Shown here: piece after piece, positions 53,341-63,695 of the stretch | Position numbering within the stretch: position 1 is the first letter of the stretch | How the letters are laid out: every line of letters starts with the position of its first letter | Origin: Prorocentrum cordatum | Lineage: Eukaryota > Sar > Dinophyceae > Prorocentrales > Prorocentraceae | Direction of reading: 5' to 3' | Assembly: GCA_963575745.1 (NCBI GenBank) | Contig: CAUYUJ010003425.1 | Coordinates: 522,097-586,096 of the forward strand | DNA: 64,000 nt | Made by a program: the position numbers and the translations under genes | Notes under the pieces: generated by a model | Databases searched by the model: none | What the model saw: the letters and a program-made list of their open reading frames with translations, nothing else | Told to the model about the DNA's origin: nothing

Positions 53341-56300
53341 CAGGAGGAGTCTGAGGACACAACCGACGCCCTGCGTCAGCGCACCGCGGTCGACATGTGC
53401 GAGGACATCTGGCACAGAGCGGGCCCCGACAGGCAGCGCACCAACCGCAACCTCACTCGTATCCAGAGCAGCCGCGAGTACGCCACCCGCTACTTTGGCC
53501 TCCTTCTGGAATACCAGGGCGCTCGTGCCACGCTCGTCGGACCTGAGGCTTTCACGGCACCTTTGCCGCCATACCTCTCACGGGCCCATGCTTTGCTGCC
53601 AAGAGGCCTCCCTCCACCCGACCAAGACGCCATGGCGTACCTCGCCGACGTGATCCTGCACCAACCGCAAGACATGCTGCCGCTCGTCGAGGCGGAGCTC
53701 GCCGCGGCGCCGATGGACGGCACCGATCAGGCCGCAGATGATCCCGTATCATGGCTGCTACAGCACATCGCGGCCAGCGATATCGGCAACATATCCATGG
53801 ACTCGTTCCACGCGTCGGACGATAACCAGGACGGCATCGATACCCAGGATCGAGACGGCACGACACCACCAGGCGACTCGGCCCAGCGTGACCGCGACAG
53901 TGAACCCTACTTCGGGCACACCTCGTTGCACAGCAGTCCGCCCCACAACTCAGCTCAGGCCGACCCCAGCGCACAGCTCAACGAAGCTGAAGGCGTCACT
54001 GCCGCTGACGCGACAAGCCATTCCACTGCATCGCCAGCTCATGCCAGCCCGTGCAGTGGCGGCTTCAGCCCCGCTGCACCACTGGCTAGACCTGGACATC
54101 CCCAGACCGCAGGTGGCAGCACCACGCCCTTCACCTCCGTGCACCGTGACAGCGTGACTGACTCCAACTTCAGTGCCACTGACCACGGGCAGGCCGACAT
54201 CGACAACGATCCCATCGATGATGAGTACCCAGATGCCAGCGGTCCCCACGAGCCCCAGCACAGCGCAGCGGCATCGCGACATTGTGGCTGCCTCATCTGC
54301 CTCTTGGTGGCCACGCACGTCATCGCGATAGCAATGCCGTACAAGGACCAGATCGACGGGTACTTGCCGACACCGAGCCGAGACCCCAGCTACCGAAAAC
54401 GACGACGACGCCAAGCGACGGCACCAGGCCCATCGGTGTCCACCACACCCCGACGCAAAACGACATACAATGTCACGTCCACATTGAGGGCCACTCTCAA
54501 ATGGACCAGCGTCAAACTCAGAGATAGCGTCTCGGGCGGAGCCACTGCAGTCGGGGTCGGCCTCGGGGGTGTCCTGAAATGGGCCAGCGGCAAGCTAGGG
54601 GCTATTGCCACGGGTGGAGTCGTGTGTGGTCTTCTACTCGTCGGTGGCAAACTTCTTGCCCAGGGAGCTGTCGGACACGTAGGAGCCCGCATCTGTGCGC
54701 GGGCCCTGGACTCATCCACAGCCCAGTGGTGCCTCCGCTGTTGCCAACCGAGCAGGAGGCCGCGGGACGAGGCCACATACAAAATGCCGTGCACGCTCGC
54801 CGACGAACATGATGACCAGCATGTGCACGCACTTCGACATCCGCTGCTACAGGAACACTACGCCGCAGCAGTTGCCGCCGCAGTCGCCGATGTCACTACC
54901 GCCACCACCGCCGCCATCGTCGAAGTCACTGCCGCCGTATCGCGAGCCTCGTCTGTCACACCAAGATCGACCAGCCCGACTCCACGAGACGGCTCCAAGA
55001 GCGGCGCAACATTCGGTAACCTACCGACTAACGAGGATGCCACAGCACACGGCAGCGACACCGAGGCAAGGGAAATGCGTGAGCGCACCCATGATAGCCC
55101 GTGGTCTATCTTCCGACACGCTGACGCTCGTGGTTCATCCCCCGACGCGGACACCCAACCACCACGACGGCGAGCACGCTATGCATCCCCCGACAGGCCC
55201 CAGGCGCCTTCAGGCCCTGGTATGCCTTACACTGCCCTCAAGCCACCGACACGCAACTTACGCAACACCATCCAGCGCGACCCAGCGGTCCCCGTGCCGC
55301 CGAAGAGCATACTTAACGCCCTGTATCAAAACGGCGTTGCGCTAGGAAACAGTGGCGTGTCTACAGAGGACATCAAAGACGCTCTGCGACTCCACGACCA
55401 TCCTCGATTTACTCATGATCCAACACTCCAAGCGCTGGGGCCGTGGACGGACATCATGCAGAGGCCCCCGAACCGCCTCTCTTGGGTGCTGGAAGACTCG
55501 GGCGGGAACTCAGGCGAGACAATCTTCCCATACCTCACGTGGGACCTCCGCCAACCCACCACCGACGCGCCCACTGTCTTCTGGCATGGGACCCGCGGCG
55601 ACCTTGCGGCACGTCTTGCTGCCAGTGGAGGGCACCTCTTGCCAGGTCCCCGCCGTGAAGCGAAGGGCCGAACTGGCACCAACGTTGGCCGCACGTACGC
55701 GAGCGTGCACCCTTCGCTGGCCGCGTGGTACGCAATGCCGCCCCACCCGCCTTACAGTCTTGAAGACGACACCCTCGCGTGGGGACCCAACGCACTCTGG
55801 ATGTGCGAGGCCACCCAACCACCGCGCGGGGAAAACAGGCACAACTACGTGAAAGGGGAGGCCCACGGAGCGCGCCTCATTTACCCTCGGGTCCTGAGCC
55901 TCCTCATCCGCATGGACTGTTGTGCCCCCACAGAAGCTGCTTCCAGGTGCCGTGCCCTTCCACACGCCTATGGCATGGGCGACTGCGCGCACGCCCTCCA
56001 CATCGCTGGCTACGATCATCCAGATCTCCGTGAGGCGGCTGACGCTCACGACCAGGAAGCTAGCACCAGGCGCAGACCAGCCATCGCGGCAGCATGGCCA
56101 CCGCCGCAGGCACTATACTCGCCAGAGGCAGCGCGAGTATGGGCCAAACAGCACTACGACACGGATGCAGCCACCAGGGATGACCCTAACCAGCCCCGCC
56201 CACGCGTCTCGCTTCACATGCTCCAGCTGGACCCGAAACCACTCATCGACCTGGTGTACACTGGCTTGCAAGCTGTCACCGTGCGGGGGCACCCTGACGC

Positions 56301-56751
56301 ACGCGGGTCGCGCCCCAGCGGCTCCAGCCCTGGGGCCGCGTCGGGCCCACCTCGCACGTACAAGTCAGGCACAGCCTTAGCGTACAGTCCAGACCGCTCA
56401 TCGACGTCATCTGGAGTCGACGAACGCCGTACGCCTTCCCTCAACAGCGCGGCCGCCGCCCTCGCCCGAGGCCGTGCCCGTCCACGACGATCTGCCTCTC
56501 GCTCGTCACGACAGAGTGACGGGAACTCCACCTCAGACAACAGTGGCATCGAGACGTGGGAGCACATTGCGACGGAAGAGGAGCCGACTGCCTACCACGT
56601 CCTCGCCTACCACGTCCGTGATGTGCGGACCCGTGTCAATGCCCCTGGCATCGAGGTCTGGCTTGACCCTGGTGATCACCACGACGGTGCGCTATTTTTT
56701 ACCCCCACCCCCCCCCCCCTGGGGGGACGACAGTCATGGGCACCGCGTTAA
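53275..56751 (+). CDS. 1158-codon ORF with a membrane-like segment and a possible ADP-ribosyltransferase-like domain
   Basis: The first ~15 codons are out of phase with the upstream part. Residues ~20-160 are helical (TNRNLTRIQSSREYATRYFG, DAMAYLADVILHQPQDMLPL); then a long acidic/Ser linker with H10; then CGCLICLLVATHVIAIAM (possible membrane helix, ~residue 343); a Lys/Arg patch; GGVLKWASGKLGAIATGGVV and CGLLLVGGKLLAQGAVGHVG (a second hydrophobic, Gly-rich segment). At ~residues 760-860 come VFWHGTRGDLAARLAASGGH and TNVGRTYASVHPSLAAWYAM, resembling the H and Y motifs of the ART/PARP or Tpt1 fold (WHGT, and Y-A-S before a helix). A later YVKGEAHGAR could supply the Glu, but this is uncertain. 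A Ser/Arg tail runs into the conserved start of ORF1. Confidence 0.55.
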   Translation: MARGLRPVHPATLHLPQYDHLFQEESEDTTDALRQRTAVDMCEDIWHRAGPDRQRTNRNLTRIQSSREYATRYFGLLLEYQGARATLVGPEAFTAPLPPYLSRAHALLPRGLPPPDQDAMAYLADVILHQPQDMLPLVEAELAAAPMDGTDQAADDPVSWLLQHIAASDIGNISMDSFHASDDNQDGIDTQDRDGTTPPGDSAQRDRDSEPYFGHTSLHSSPPHNSAQADPSAQLNEAEGVTAADATSHSTASPAHASPCSGGFSPAAPLARPGHPQTAGGSTTPFTSVHRDSVTDSNFSATDHGQADIDNDPIDDEYPDASGPHEPQHSAAASRHCGCLICLLVATHVIAIAMPYKDQIDGYLPTPSRDPSYRKRRRRQATAPGPSVSTTPRRKTTYNVTSTLRATLKWTSVKLRDSVSGGATAVGVGLGGVLKWASGKLGAIATGGVVCGLLLVGGKLLAQGAVGHVGARICARALDSSTAQWCLRCCQPSRRPRDEATYKMPCTLADEHDDQHVHALRHPLLQEHYAAAVAAAVADVTTATTAAIVEVTAAVSRASSVTPRSTSPTPRDGSKSGATFGNLPTNEDATAHGSDTEAREMRERTHDSPWSIFRHADARGSSPDADTQPPRRRARYASPDRPQAPSGPGMPYTALKPPTRNLRNTIQRDPAVPVPPKSILNALYQNGVALGNSGVSTEDIKDALRLHDHPRFTHDPTLQALGPWTDIMQRPPNRLSWVLEDSGGNSGETIFPYLTWDLRQPTTDAPTVFWHGTRGDLAARLAASGGHLLPGPRREAKGRTGTNVGRTYASVHPSLAAWYAMPPHPPYSLEDDTLAWGPNALWMCEATQPPRGENRHNYVKGEAHGARLIYPRVLSLLIRMDCCAPTEAASRCRALPHAYGMGDCAHALHIAGYDHPDLREAADAHDQEASTRRRPAIAAAWPPPQALYSPEAARVWAKQHYDTDAATRDDPNQPRPRVSLHMLQLDPKPLIDLVYTGLQAVTVRGHPDARGSRPSGSSPGAASGPPRTYKSGTALAYSPDRSSTSSGVDERRTPSLNSAAAALARGRARPRRSASRSSRQSDGNSTSDNSGIETWEHIATEEEPTAYHVLAYHVRDVRTRVNAPGIEVWLDPGDHHDGALFFTPTPPPLGGRQSWAPR
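54051..54079 (+). repeat. Bulged hairpin H10
   Basis: Arms GTGCAG/CTGCAC plus TGG/CCG (one T.G), bulged C 54060, GGC, loop TTCA, GCC. Read as SGGFSPAA. Confidence 0.9.
55200..55220 (+). repeat. Bulged hairpin H11 (GCC/GGC form)
   Basis: Arms CCAGG/CCTGG, bulged C 55205, GCC, loop TTCA, GGC. The inner stem is the swapped version of the usual GGC/GCC. Read as APSGPG. Confidence 0.85.
56312..56336 (+). repeat. Bulged hairpin H12
   Basis: Arms GCCCCAG/CTGGGGC, bulged C 56319, GGC, loop TCCA, GCC. Read as SGSSPGAAS. Confidence 0.9.
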
Positions 56752-56799
56752 CCGCGTCATTGACCCTGCGGGGGGGTATGGGCGGAGGAGCGGCTGGGT

Positions 56800-56910
56800 T
56801 ATTTTTAACTATTTTTTTCTTTCTTTTTATTTTTCTGTTTTTTGCAATTTTCGATTTTATTATCCTTTTTGTAATTTTAGATTTAATTAGTTTTATTCGT
56901 ATCTTTCTTT
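56800..56910. other. T-rich low-complexity insertion, copy 2
   Basis: 111 bp, mostly T with A, between GGCTGGGT and CATCCTCACCACGACC. Copy 1 reads GGCTGGGTCATCCTCCACCACGACC without it (40214-40238), which fixes both ends exactly. It ends in TTTCTTT, not AG. Confidence 0.9.
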
Positions 56911-57451
56911 CATCCTCACCACGACCACGGCGACACCACTACTAAGCTCTGGGCACCGACCCAAGTCCACGTCAAAGCGGACGACTCCTGGCGCACCGTC
57001 ATGGTACCAGCGGACACAGGTGCCATGCCGAGGACGCACGCCTCCCCGCCGAGGTTGTCCGCACTACAGGCCAGACGACCCAGGCACAAATGAGCATGCG
57101 CTCCCGCCTTTACCAGGACGCTGGTCTTGCCTACAGTGTCGATCCCAATGCTGTCAGTACTGTGCGGCTCGCCGCAACACGCAGCTCGGCACCTCGGGCC
57201 AACCAACGTGCCCAGACTGCGGCCGCAGCGGACTGCGTACACTCATGGACTGGTCCACGGACTACTCGTGCAACAGTTGGACGTGTGCATACAGCACCAA
57301 CAAAAGGGACTCCGACACATGCTGCCTGTCCAGCAGGTGCCCCCATCCCCCCAGGCCACACAACCTGCTCGACGTCCGTGCCACAGGGATGCCGCCGCAC
57401 ATCCTTGCCCGCCAATTCGGCAACGCGCCAGCCCTCCACGACCTTAAGGAA

Positions 57452-57482
57452 CCCCCCCGAGCGCCTTCAGGCCCCGGGAGGG
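57452..57482 (+). repeat. Bulged hairpin H1' (copy 2 counterpart of H1)
   Basis: Inner GCC, TTCA, GGC and bulged C kept; the outer C/G arm has one additional mismatch (A at 57479). Confidence 0.6.
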
Positions 57483-58532
57483 AACCTCCACAACCAGGGC
57501 AAGCAGGCTACCAGGGTCAATGGTACTTCCCACCGCAGCCGCGGCGCGTCCCCAGGCAGGGACTGCCTGACGGCACAAGGCGGCCACCTGGATTCACAGG
57601 AACAGGGATGCCCGAAGAACCTTCCCCCGACCAACCGCTTTGGAGGGAAGGCTACGTGCTCTTCAGTCCCCACCAGGCCCTCAAGGAGGAATTCACCTTC
57701 AACAAGACGGTCCGCCGACCCTACTCCCTAGCCATTACCAACATGTACAGGAATCGTGTCACGGTCAGGACCGTCTGCGAGTCGATCGCCGAGCGCATCC
57801 ACACTACCCGCACCCGCTGGCGAGATGTGGTACTGTACTGGGACGCCGAGGGTGGTCCTGGGCCTCAAGCCCTCGACTACGACATGCGACTCTGCGACGC
57901 CATGGTGAGCTGTGCCACGACCGAAGCCGAGCTAAACCACGACCGCAGCAACCGTGGTAGTTTCTGCCTCTACGGACCAGCGCACCAGCGAGCTGTCAAC
58001 ATCACGGCGATCTCCGAGCCGCAGAACATCGACTACAAGGAGCATGTGCGGCGATACTCACCCGTAGGGGGGACCTACCCTGACCACGCCTTCGAGCACG
58101 TCAATCGGGGCTGGCAGCGGCCCGACGTGGCCACCATCCTCCCCGACACCCGTCCCCTCTCGAGAGCCGACTGGCAGCGTCACCAACAGCACCAGCAGCG
58201 CATCCAGCAGCGGGACCAACGCGACGCAGGACAGCACGGCACGCCACGCTTCCGCTCCCCCGCGCGAGTCCCGACAGGCGGCAACACGGCCTACGACGGG
58301 GTTGCCGCCTACTACCGTGGCCCCATAGGCGCCAGGCCCGCGGCTGCTGGAGCAGCCGCCTCCAGCTACGGCCACGCCCCCCATGCCAGGGTACACCCAG
58401 CGGTCATCGGCTACCCGCGTGCACCCGTGCAGGCCCTAAGGGTCACCTCGCCAGTGCCAGGGTCCACGCGCGCCTGGGGCCTTTACTCAGGCCGACATGA
58501 TGGCACCTCCAGCAACCAGCCCGCAGTGAAAA

Positions 58533-58555
58533 CCCCTGCGGCTTCAGCCCAGGGG
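58533..58555 (+). repeat. Bulged hairpin H2' (counterpart of H2)
   Basis: Identical to H2: arms CCCCTG/CAGGGG, bulged C 58539, GGC, TTCA, GCC. Confidence 0.85.
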
Positions 58556-59081
58556 GCTGCAACAAACCGTGGCAGGGCTGGGCGCCCCGAAGGATGGCGT
58601 GATGCGAACGTGCGCGCTTGGCAACCGCGCCAGCACACGCCCCCGCCAAACGTGGCTGCAGCGCTGCGCCCTGCCCAGGCAAAACCTCCCCACCTGAGCG
58701 GGAGAGGCAGCCGCTTGTCCCGCTCGTCCTCACGTACACCCAGGCGCATCACAGCGCCTCCCGCGGCACAGCGAGGGAAGCGCCCACCACGTCAGCCCCC
58801 GCCCCGACGCTGTCGACCCTGACCAGGCCACAGCCACGGCGGAGGGCGGCGCAAGCGGCTCCCGCCAGCCCAGCCCATCACCCTGCGCGGCGCCGATCCG
58901 ATCCCCGAGCAGGGCGGATTCCGAGCGCGCTAATGCCCAGGCGACCTCGCCACGCGACCGCCACACGGGCGGGCGCGTCCCGCGCAGCAGGACCTGCAGC
59001 CGCCACAGTTCACGCAAGGCCCCCGGGAGCTCCACGAGCTCGCCGCCTCGCGAGACTCAGGCCGATGGCCGAGCCCCCGAA

Positions 59082-59783
59082 GTGGTGCCACGTTTCGGAG
59101 CCAGCGTCATTGATCCTGGCCAGGTCGACCTCTCGCCGACGCCGTCCACGGACCACGAGCCGCCGCTGCTCACCCGCGTGATCGTCCCCATCGACGAGGC
59201 GCCAACCTTCGACCCGTTCAAGAACAAGTACCGTGTCAAGAACCTTGTGGCGGGTGTCGGCGGTGGCTCACCGCTCTCACCTCAGAGTCGGGGCGGAGCC
59301 CCCGCCACCTCAGCTGCTGCCGCGGCAGCGGCGGCCCCGCGGGGAATCAGCCCTGTCCGCAACGTGGGCCTCACGGCAGCGGGCATGGACGAGGCACAGC
59401 GCCAGGCCTCCGACCGTGCTGCTGGAGCTGTTCCACCAGATGCTGCTCATCAAGATCCTGACGGGGCGGGCGCGCCACCGCAGGAGGGACCAGCGGTGTC
59501 GCGTGCGCAGTACATGCGCGTGCGTTGTGCCGCCGCCGCGCCTAGCCGCCGCCGCTGTTTCGCTTTTGTTTTTGTGTTCGGCAGGACGGATCGAGGAGTC
59601 GCCTCCCTCTCCCTCTGCTGCCGTCTCACCTCTCCTCCCCTCGTCCCCTACGGTACTGGAGTGAGGAGGATTTTTCGAGACATTTTTACTGACGTTTATG
59701 AACCCCCTGGCGCAGTGCCGACCGTGTCCCGCCTATACTTCTGGCCTGACGGCGGCTTCAGCCCCGGTCAAGCTAATCCATAG
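59082..59783 (+). pseudogene. C-terminal part of ORF1, copy 2
   Basis: In frame with the FDPFKNKYRVKNLVAG part of copy 1 and open to 59783, where it overlaps the start of ORF2 (59698) by 86 bp in another frame. The overlap contains hairpin H3'. Confidence 0.6.
59748..59769 (+). repeat. Bulged hairpin H3' (counterpart of H3)
   Basis: Arms GACGG/CCGGTC (one extra G), bulged C 59753, GGC, TTCA, GCC. It sits in the overlap of ORF1 and ORF2, ~45 bp after the CCCCCTGG run. Confidence 0.75.
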
Positions 59784-61542
59784 GAACGCCATGAGCTCCT
59801 ACTGTGGCCAAGCCTCCTACCTGGGCGAGGGTCAGGCTGACCGTCACCGTGCGGGGCGGGCAAACCCCAGTTCCACCGATGGTGACGGGCCAGGTCGCTC
59901 CATACACCTCGTCAGCCTTAACATCACCAGTCTCTCAGCGAATTGGCAAACCATCACCGCCCTTGGTGTCGACCACAACGCCGCAGTCATAGCACTGCAG
60001 GAGACCCGACATGCCAAGCCGACTAGGCAAGCCATCGCTACCAGCGCCGCCAATCCACTCCACGGAGGATACCACGCCAGTCTTGGACCCGACCTAGATC
60101 TGGCGCGAGCCCAGCGCAGAGCTGCCCACGGCGGCACAGACCACACCGTTGTGGGCAACACTGGCGCCTCGGGAGGGGTCGCCATCCTCTCTATGGATGC
60201 CATTGTCGACTCCACTGTCGACGACAATGCGCCCTGTATCGCCGCCCTCAAGGCCAAGAAAAGATGGCACGAGGTCTTTCTCCCGCTCTGCACTCAACAC
60301 CGCCGCAGGCGGCGACGAAACAACCACGGGCCCGCAGGGATCTACATAGCGAGCCTCTACGGGATTGCTGGAGGAGACAGCACAGCTCTTTTTCGGCTCG
60401 CTGACTGCGCCGCCGCTAGGGTCGGCTCAGCCCCTTACTTCATCTGCATGGACGCCAATACGAACATTGACGACAATCCACACCTTCTGCACATGTTGCA
60501 GCACGGAGGGTTCAACGTTGCTGAGGGCACACCAGACCACACCATGCACACTTACGGCAATATCCCTGACTGGGACCGCCTCACCAAGTGCCCCCGCACT
60601 TCGCGCATCGACTATATCATTGCCAACCAAGCGGCGCGATCCCTTGTCACCGACTTTTGTTACCTTCGCGACTTGCCTGCGAAGTCTCACGTTGGCCTGC
60701 AGGTCACGCTTGACCTCAGTCGCCTCGACCATACGGCCCGACGTCTTCTTGCCCCCACGCCCTACCCGCCCGACGATGGAGCTCATGAGGGTCACGAGCT
60801 GCAGGCACTAGGGACCCTCATCGCTGGGCGATATCAGGACCGCATGGAACAGGCCGACACACGAGACGACGTGGAGCGCATGTTCGCCCTGGCTAACGAG
60901 GCCAGTCATGAGTACCATCTCACCCGTCTGCACGACCTGCCTCCTTCACCGCCCGACCACCCAAAAAAGAAGCCCCCCACCATGCACGGGCTCACGCCCA
61001 CGTTCGAAGATCGACCAGTTGTCCCCCGCGCCTCCCCCACCTACGGAGCTTCCACGATACACATGAACCGACTGCGCAAGCTCCATCGGCAACTCTGTGA
61101 GCTCCGTTTCATCGGACAGCACCATCATTTGGATTGCCGGGCTATCCCGCCGTACCTCGCGCAGCGCATCGACTGCACGTGGACCGCGGCCCGCCTCTTA
61201 TGCCACAAGCTGCGCCCCACGGCTCTCCTAGACTTCCCCGAGGCCTGGACCCCCGACGAGCCAGTGCCTCACGGAGAGCACCTTGACGTTTTGATCCAAC
61301 ACCTCGACTTGGAGCTGGCGCGACGTGCGAACCGTGCCAAAGCTGAACGCATCAAGATATGGGCCGAGGGCGTCCGCGAGCCAAGCGGGCGAAAGGCGGC
61401 CATATACGCACGGGCTGCTGACAGCTCGCCCACGGCGTATCTCCGCACGCCTACCACACCTGACGATACGCAACTCCACTGCGACACCAACGCCTTTAAA
61501 CCTGACGAAGCTAGCACGGACGACAGCGACGCTGACACCGAA

Positions 61543-61563
61543 GCAGGCGGCTTCAGCCCCAGC
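61543..61563 (+). repeat. Bulged hairpin H4' (counterpart of H4)
   Basis: Arms GCAGG/CCAGC (one A.A mismatch), bulged C 61548, GGC, TTCA, GCC. Confidence 0.7.
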
Positions 61564-62268
61564 GACGGTAGTTCGCCCGACACGGACAGCGACGAAGACC
61601 ACACTCGTGAACCACCACCTGCGCAAGTCCCCGACATCCTCCCTGCCAACGCCATTGTTGCTAACACCAAGGACATGCTGAAGCTGATGGTCGACACCTG
61701 GGAGCCCATCTTGGGCAGGTACCGCGCACGTGCGGGACACGACGCCGAAGCCATGCCGACGTGGGCCGACTTCTACGACGAGTACCGACAGGAGCTGCCT
61801 ACGCCATCACCAGCTACCCCTTTCCACCTCACCGACGACCAACTCAACCACTTCATTCGCACCCGTTCACCGCGCCGCGCGGGGGGACTGGACGGCTGGA
61901 CTACTAAGGAGGCTAAGGAGTTACCCGACGACATTCTTCGCCTCTTCGCCAGCGTCCTACGCGCTATGCAACGCACTGGCACCATCCCAGAACCCCTCCT
62001 CCACGTGCCAAACCCGTGCCTCCGAAAAGGACGAGGCGAACTCCCAACGGACCAACGACTTCTCTCGGTGCTTTCCGTTTGGATGTATGCGTGGGAAGCG
62101 CCAGCTTACCGAAGCCTCACAGACTGGCGGAAAGGATGGACCCACGCCACGAGTTTTGGCGCTGTCCCCAAAGCTACCATTGGGGACGTCAGCACCTCTC
62201 TTGCCCTGCGCATCGAACACGCCAGGGCCTTACTCCTTCCCTTAGCTGGAGCTGCCCTGGACCGATAG

Positions 62269-62730
62269 AAGTGTTTCGACTACCTCATCACGGACATCTG
62301 CCTTAACCTTGCGCTTCACGCGGGGTGTCCCCAAGACATCGTTACTGTCCGCAGAAACTTCTACAGTCGTCACAAACGCTACATCCGCATGAACGGTGCG
62401 TACTCTAAGGAACTGGCCAGGACAAACGGTCACCTCCAGGGAAGCTCTTGGTCCCTGGACGACATTAAGCTGATCATGTGTGTGTGGACCAAGAGACAGC
62501 ATCGATACGTTCCGCGATCACTCAGCACTACCTTTGTTGACGACAGCAACTCCACTACCCCCACCGCGCCTGAGTTGCAGAAATCTCTTGATGAAACCGC
62601 CAAGTTTGATCGATTTTCAGGTCAACGCATTCACCCTGGCAAAGTGGCGGGGTGGGCGCTCACCGACGAGCTCCACGCCGCCGTTACCCAGCTCACTCTG
62701 GCGGAACGGCCCTTACGCGTGTCGACTCCT
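62269..62730 (+). pseudogene. RT catalytic core, copy 2 (after premature stop)
   Basis: In frame with ORF2 after the TAG: KCFDYL (motif A), GHLQGSSWSLDDI (motif B), TTFVDDSNS (motif C). Near 62718 one G is missing compared with copy 1 (CGTGTCGAC against CGTGTGGTCGA), which shifts the frame. Confidence 0.8.
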
Positions 62731-63695
62731 TCAAGCTCGTCGGGAGTTACATCAACGCCGAGGCAGCGCCGGCTCCAGCCGCGCTTAACCTCACGGCCAC
62801 CGCTGACGCCCGTGTTCGCAGGGCGACTAGTCGCCTGCCGCGCATTGGCAAGCTCCCATCACCGATGCTTATTAAGGCGCGGCACGACCGTTCCCTTGCT
62901 GCCAGCGTCTGTACCACGGGCACCGACATTCAAGCCCCATCAGGCCCCGTCAAAACTGCCTACAACCATGCCCTTAAGGCGGCTATCCGCCCCAAGGGAA
63001 ACAGGCGGGTCGAGTTTTGGACTCTCATGGCCGTGTGCGTCCCAGGACACGCCCTGGAGATTGACGCCATTATGCAGCGTGAAGTCTTCCTGTGTCTGCG
63101 GCGACAGGTTAACCGCGACGCTACTCTCTGCGGTCTCGTCAGGGATCTCCAACACCATGTCCAGACCCTTTTCGGGGGAGGACCTGTCGGACGACTTGTC
63201 CAGACGCTTCGGCAGCTCCGTTGGACCTGGCCCACATGTGGCATCATGTACGACGACTGGGGCTGTCAGATCAGTTGGCTGAACTTACCCCAAAACGCCT
63301 TCCTTCACATGCTGCGAGCCTCACAACGCAGAGCCTTTCTGAGAAAAATCAAGCCACGGCGTCATGACCTTGGACACCTGGCCTCTATCAGACAGGGCCT
63401 CGACCTCTTCGCCAGCACGTGGCTCGCCCGAACGAAAGGAGCAGCCAAATGCAACGCATGGCAGCTGGCGCTCCTCCTAAACTACCTGTCGGGCGGGGAC
63501 CACACCCAACAGCGACGATCCCGATCAAACACGCCCGCTGACCCCAGCCCCATCTGCCGATATTGCGACGAGGAAGAGGAAACTCAGGAGCACACTGTTC
63601 GCGACTGCAAGTGCTGGGCCCGAGAAAGAGTCCCTCTCACCACCCTCATCAGTGACGAGCAGTGGGCCCGTCTTCCGCCGCACACAAGACACTGT
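62719..63695 (+). pseudogene. RT C-terminal part and CCHC finger, copy 2
   Basis: Continues in the next frame with DSFKLVGSYINAEA through LNLPQNAFLHMLRASQRRAF. It has no stop at the site of copy 1's TAA (reads ARTKGAAKC, ~63430), and then carries the ICRYCDEEEETQEHTVRDC finger. One G is missing near 63693 (CACTGTGGCTC against CACTGCGGGCTC in copy 1), shifting the frame into the RNase H. Confidence 0.8.

Larger units (their letters stand above)
57020..58822 (+). pseudogene. Retroelement ORF1, copy 2 (frameshifted)
   Basis: Matches copy 1 ORF1 from the Cys cluster (WSCLQCRSQCCQYCAARR) through WREGYVLFSPHQALKEEF and DVVLYWDAEGGPGPQALD into the Pro-rich linker. Two short deletions before the cluster (around 57020-57085) remove ~90 bp relative to copy 1. 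Frame losses near 58690 and 58760 end it early; the last ~50 codons are out of phase and Arg/Pro-rich. Confidence 0.7.
59698..62268 (+). pseudogene. ORF2: APE-type endonuclease and N-terminal RT, copy 2
   Basis: Starts at ATG 59698 in the ORF1 overlap. Endonuclease motifs, all in one frame: LVSLNITSL (~59914), ALQETRH (~59993), GIYIASLYG, ICMDANTN (~60442), TSRIDYIIAN (~60601), AKSHVGLQV (~60680). The linker then continues through MHGLTPTFEDRP and REPSGRKAAIYARA without the T-rich insertion of copy 1. RT starts about 61660 and includes RRAGGLDGWTTKEAKELP and LRKGRGELPTDQRLLSVLS. It ends at TAG 62266-62268, immediately before KCFDYL, so the RT catalytic core is not translated. Confidence 0.85.
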
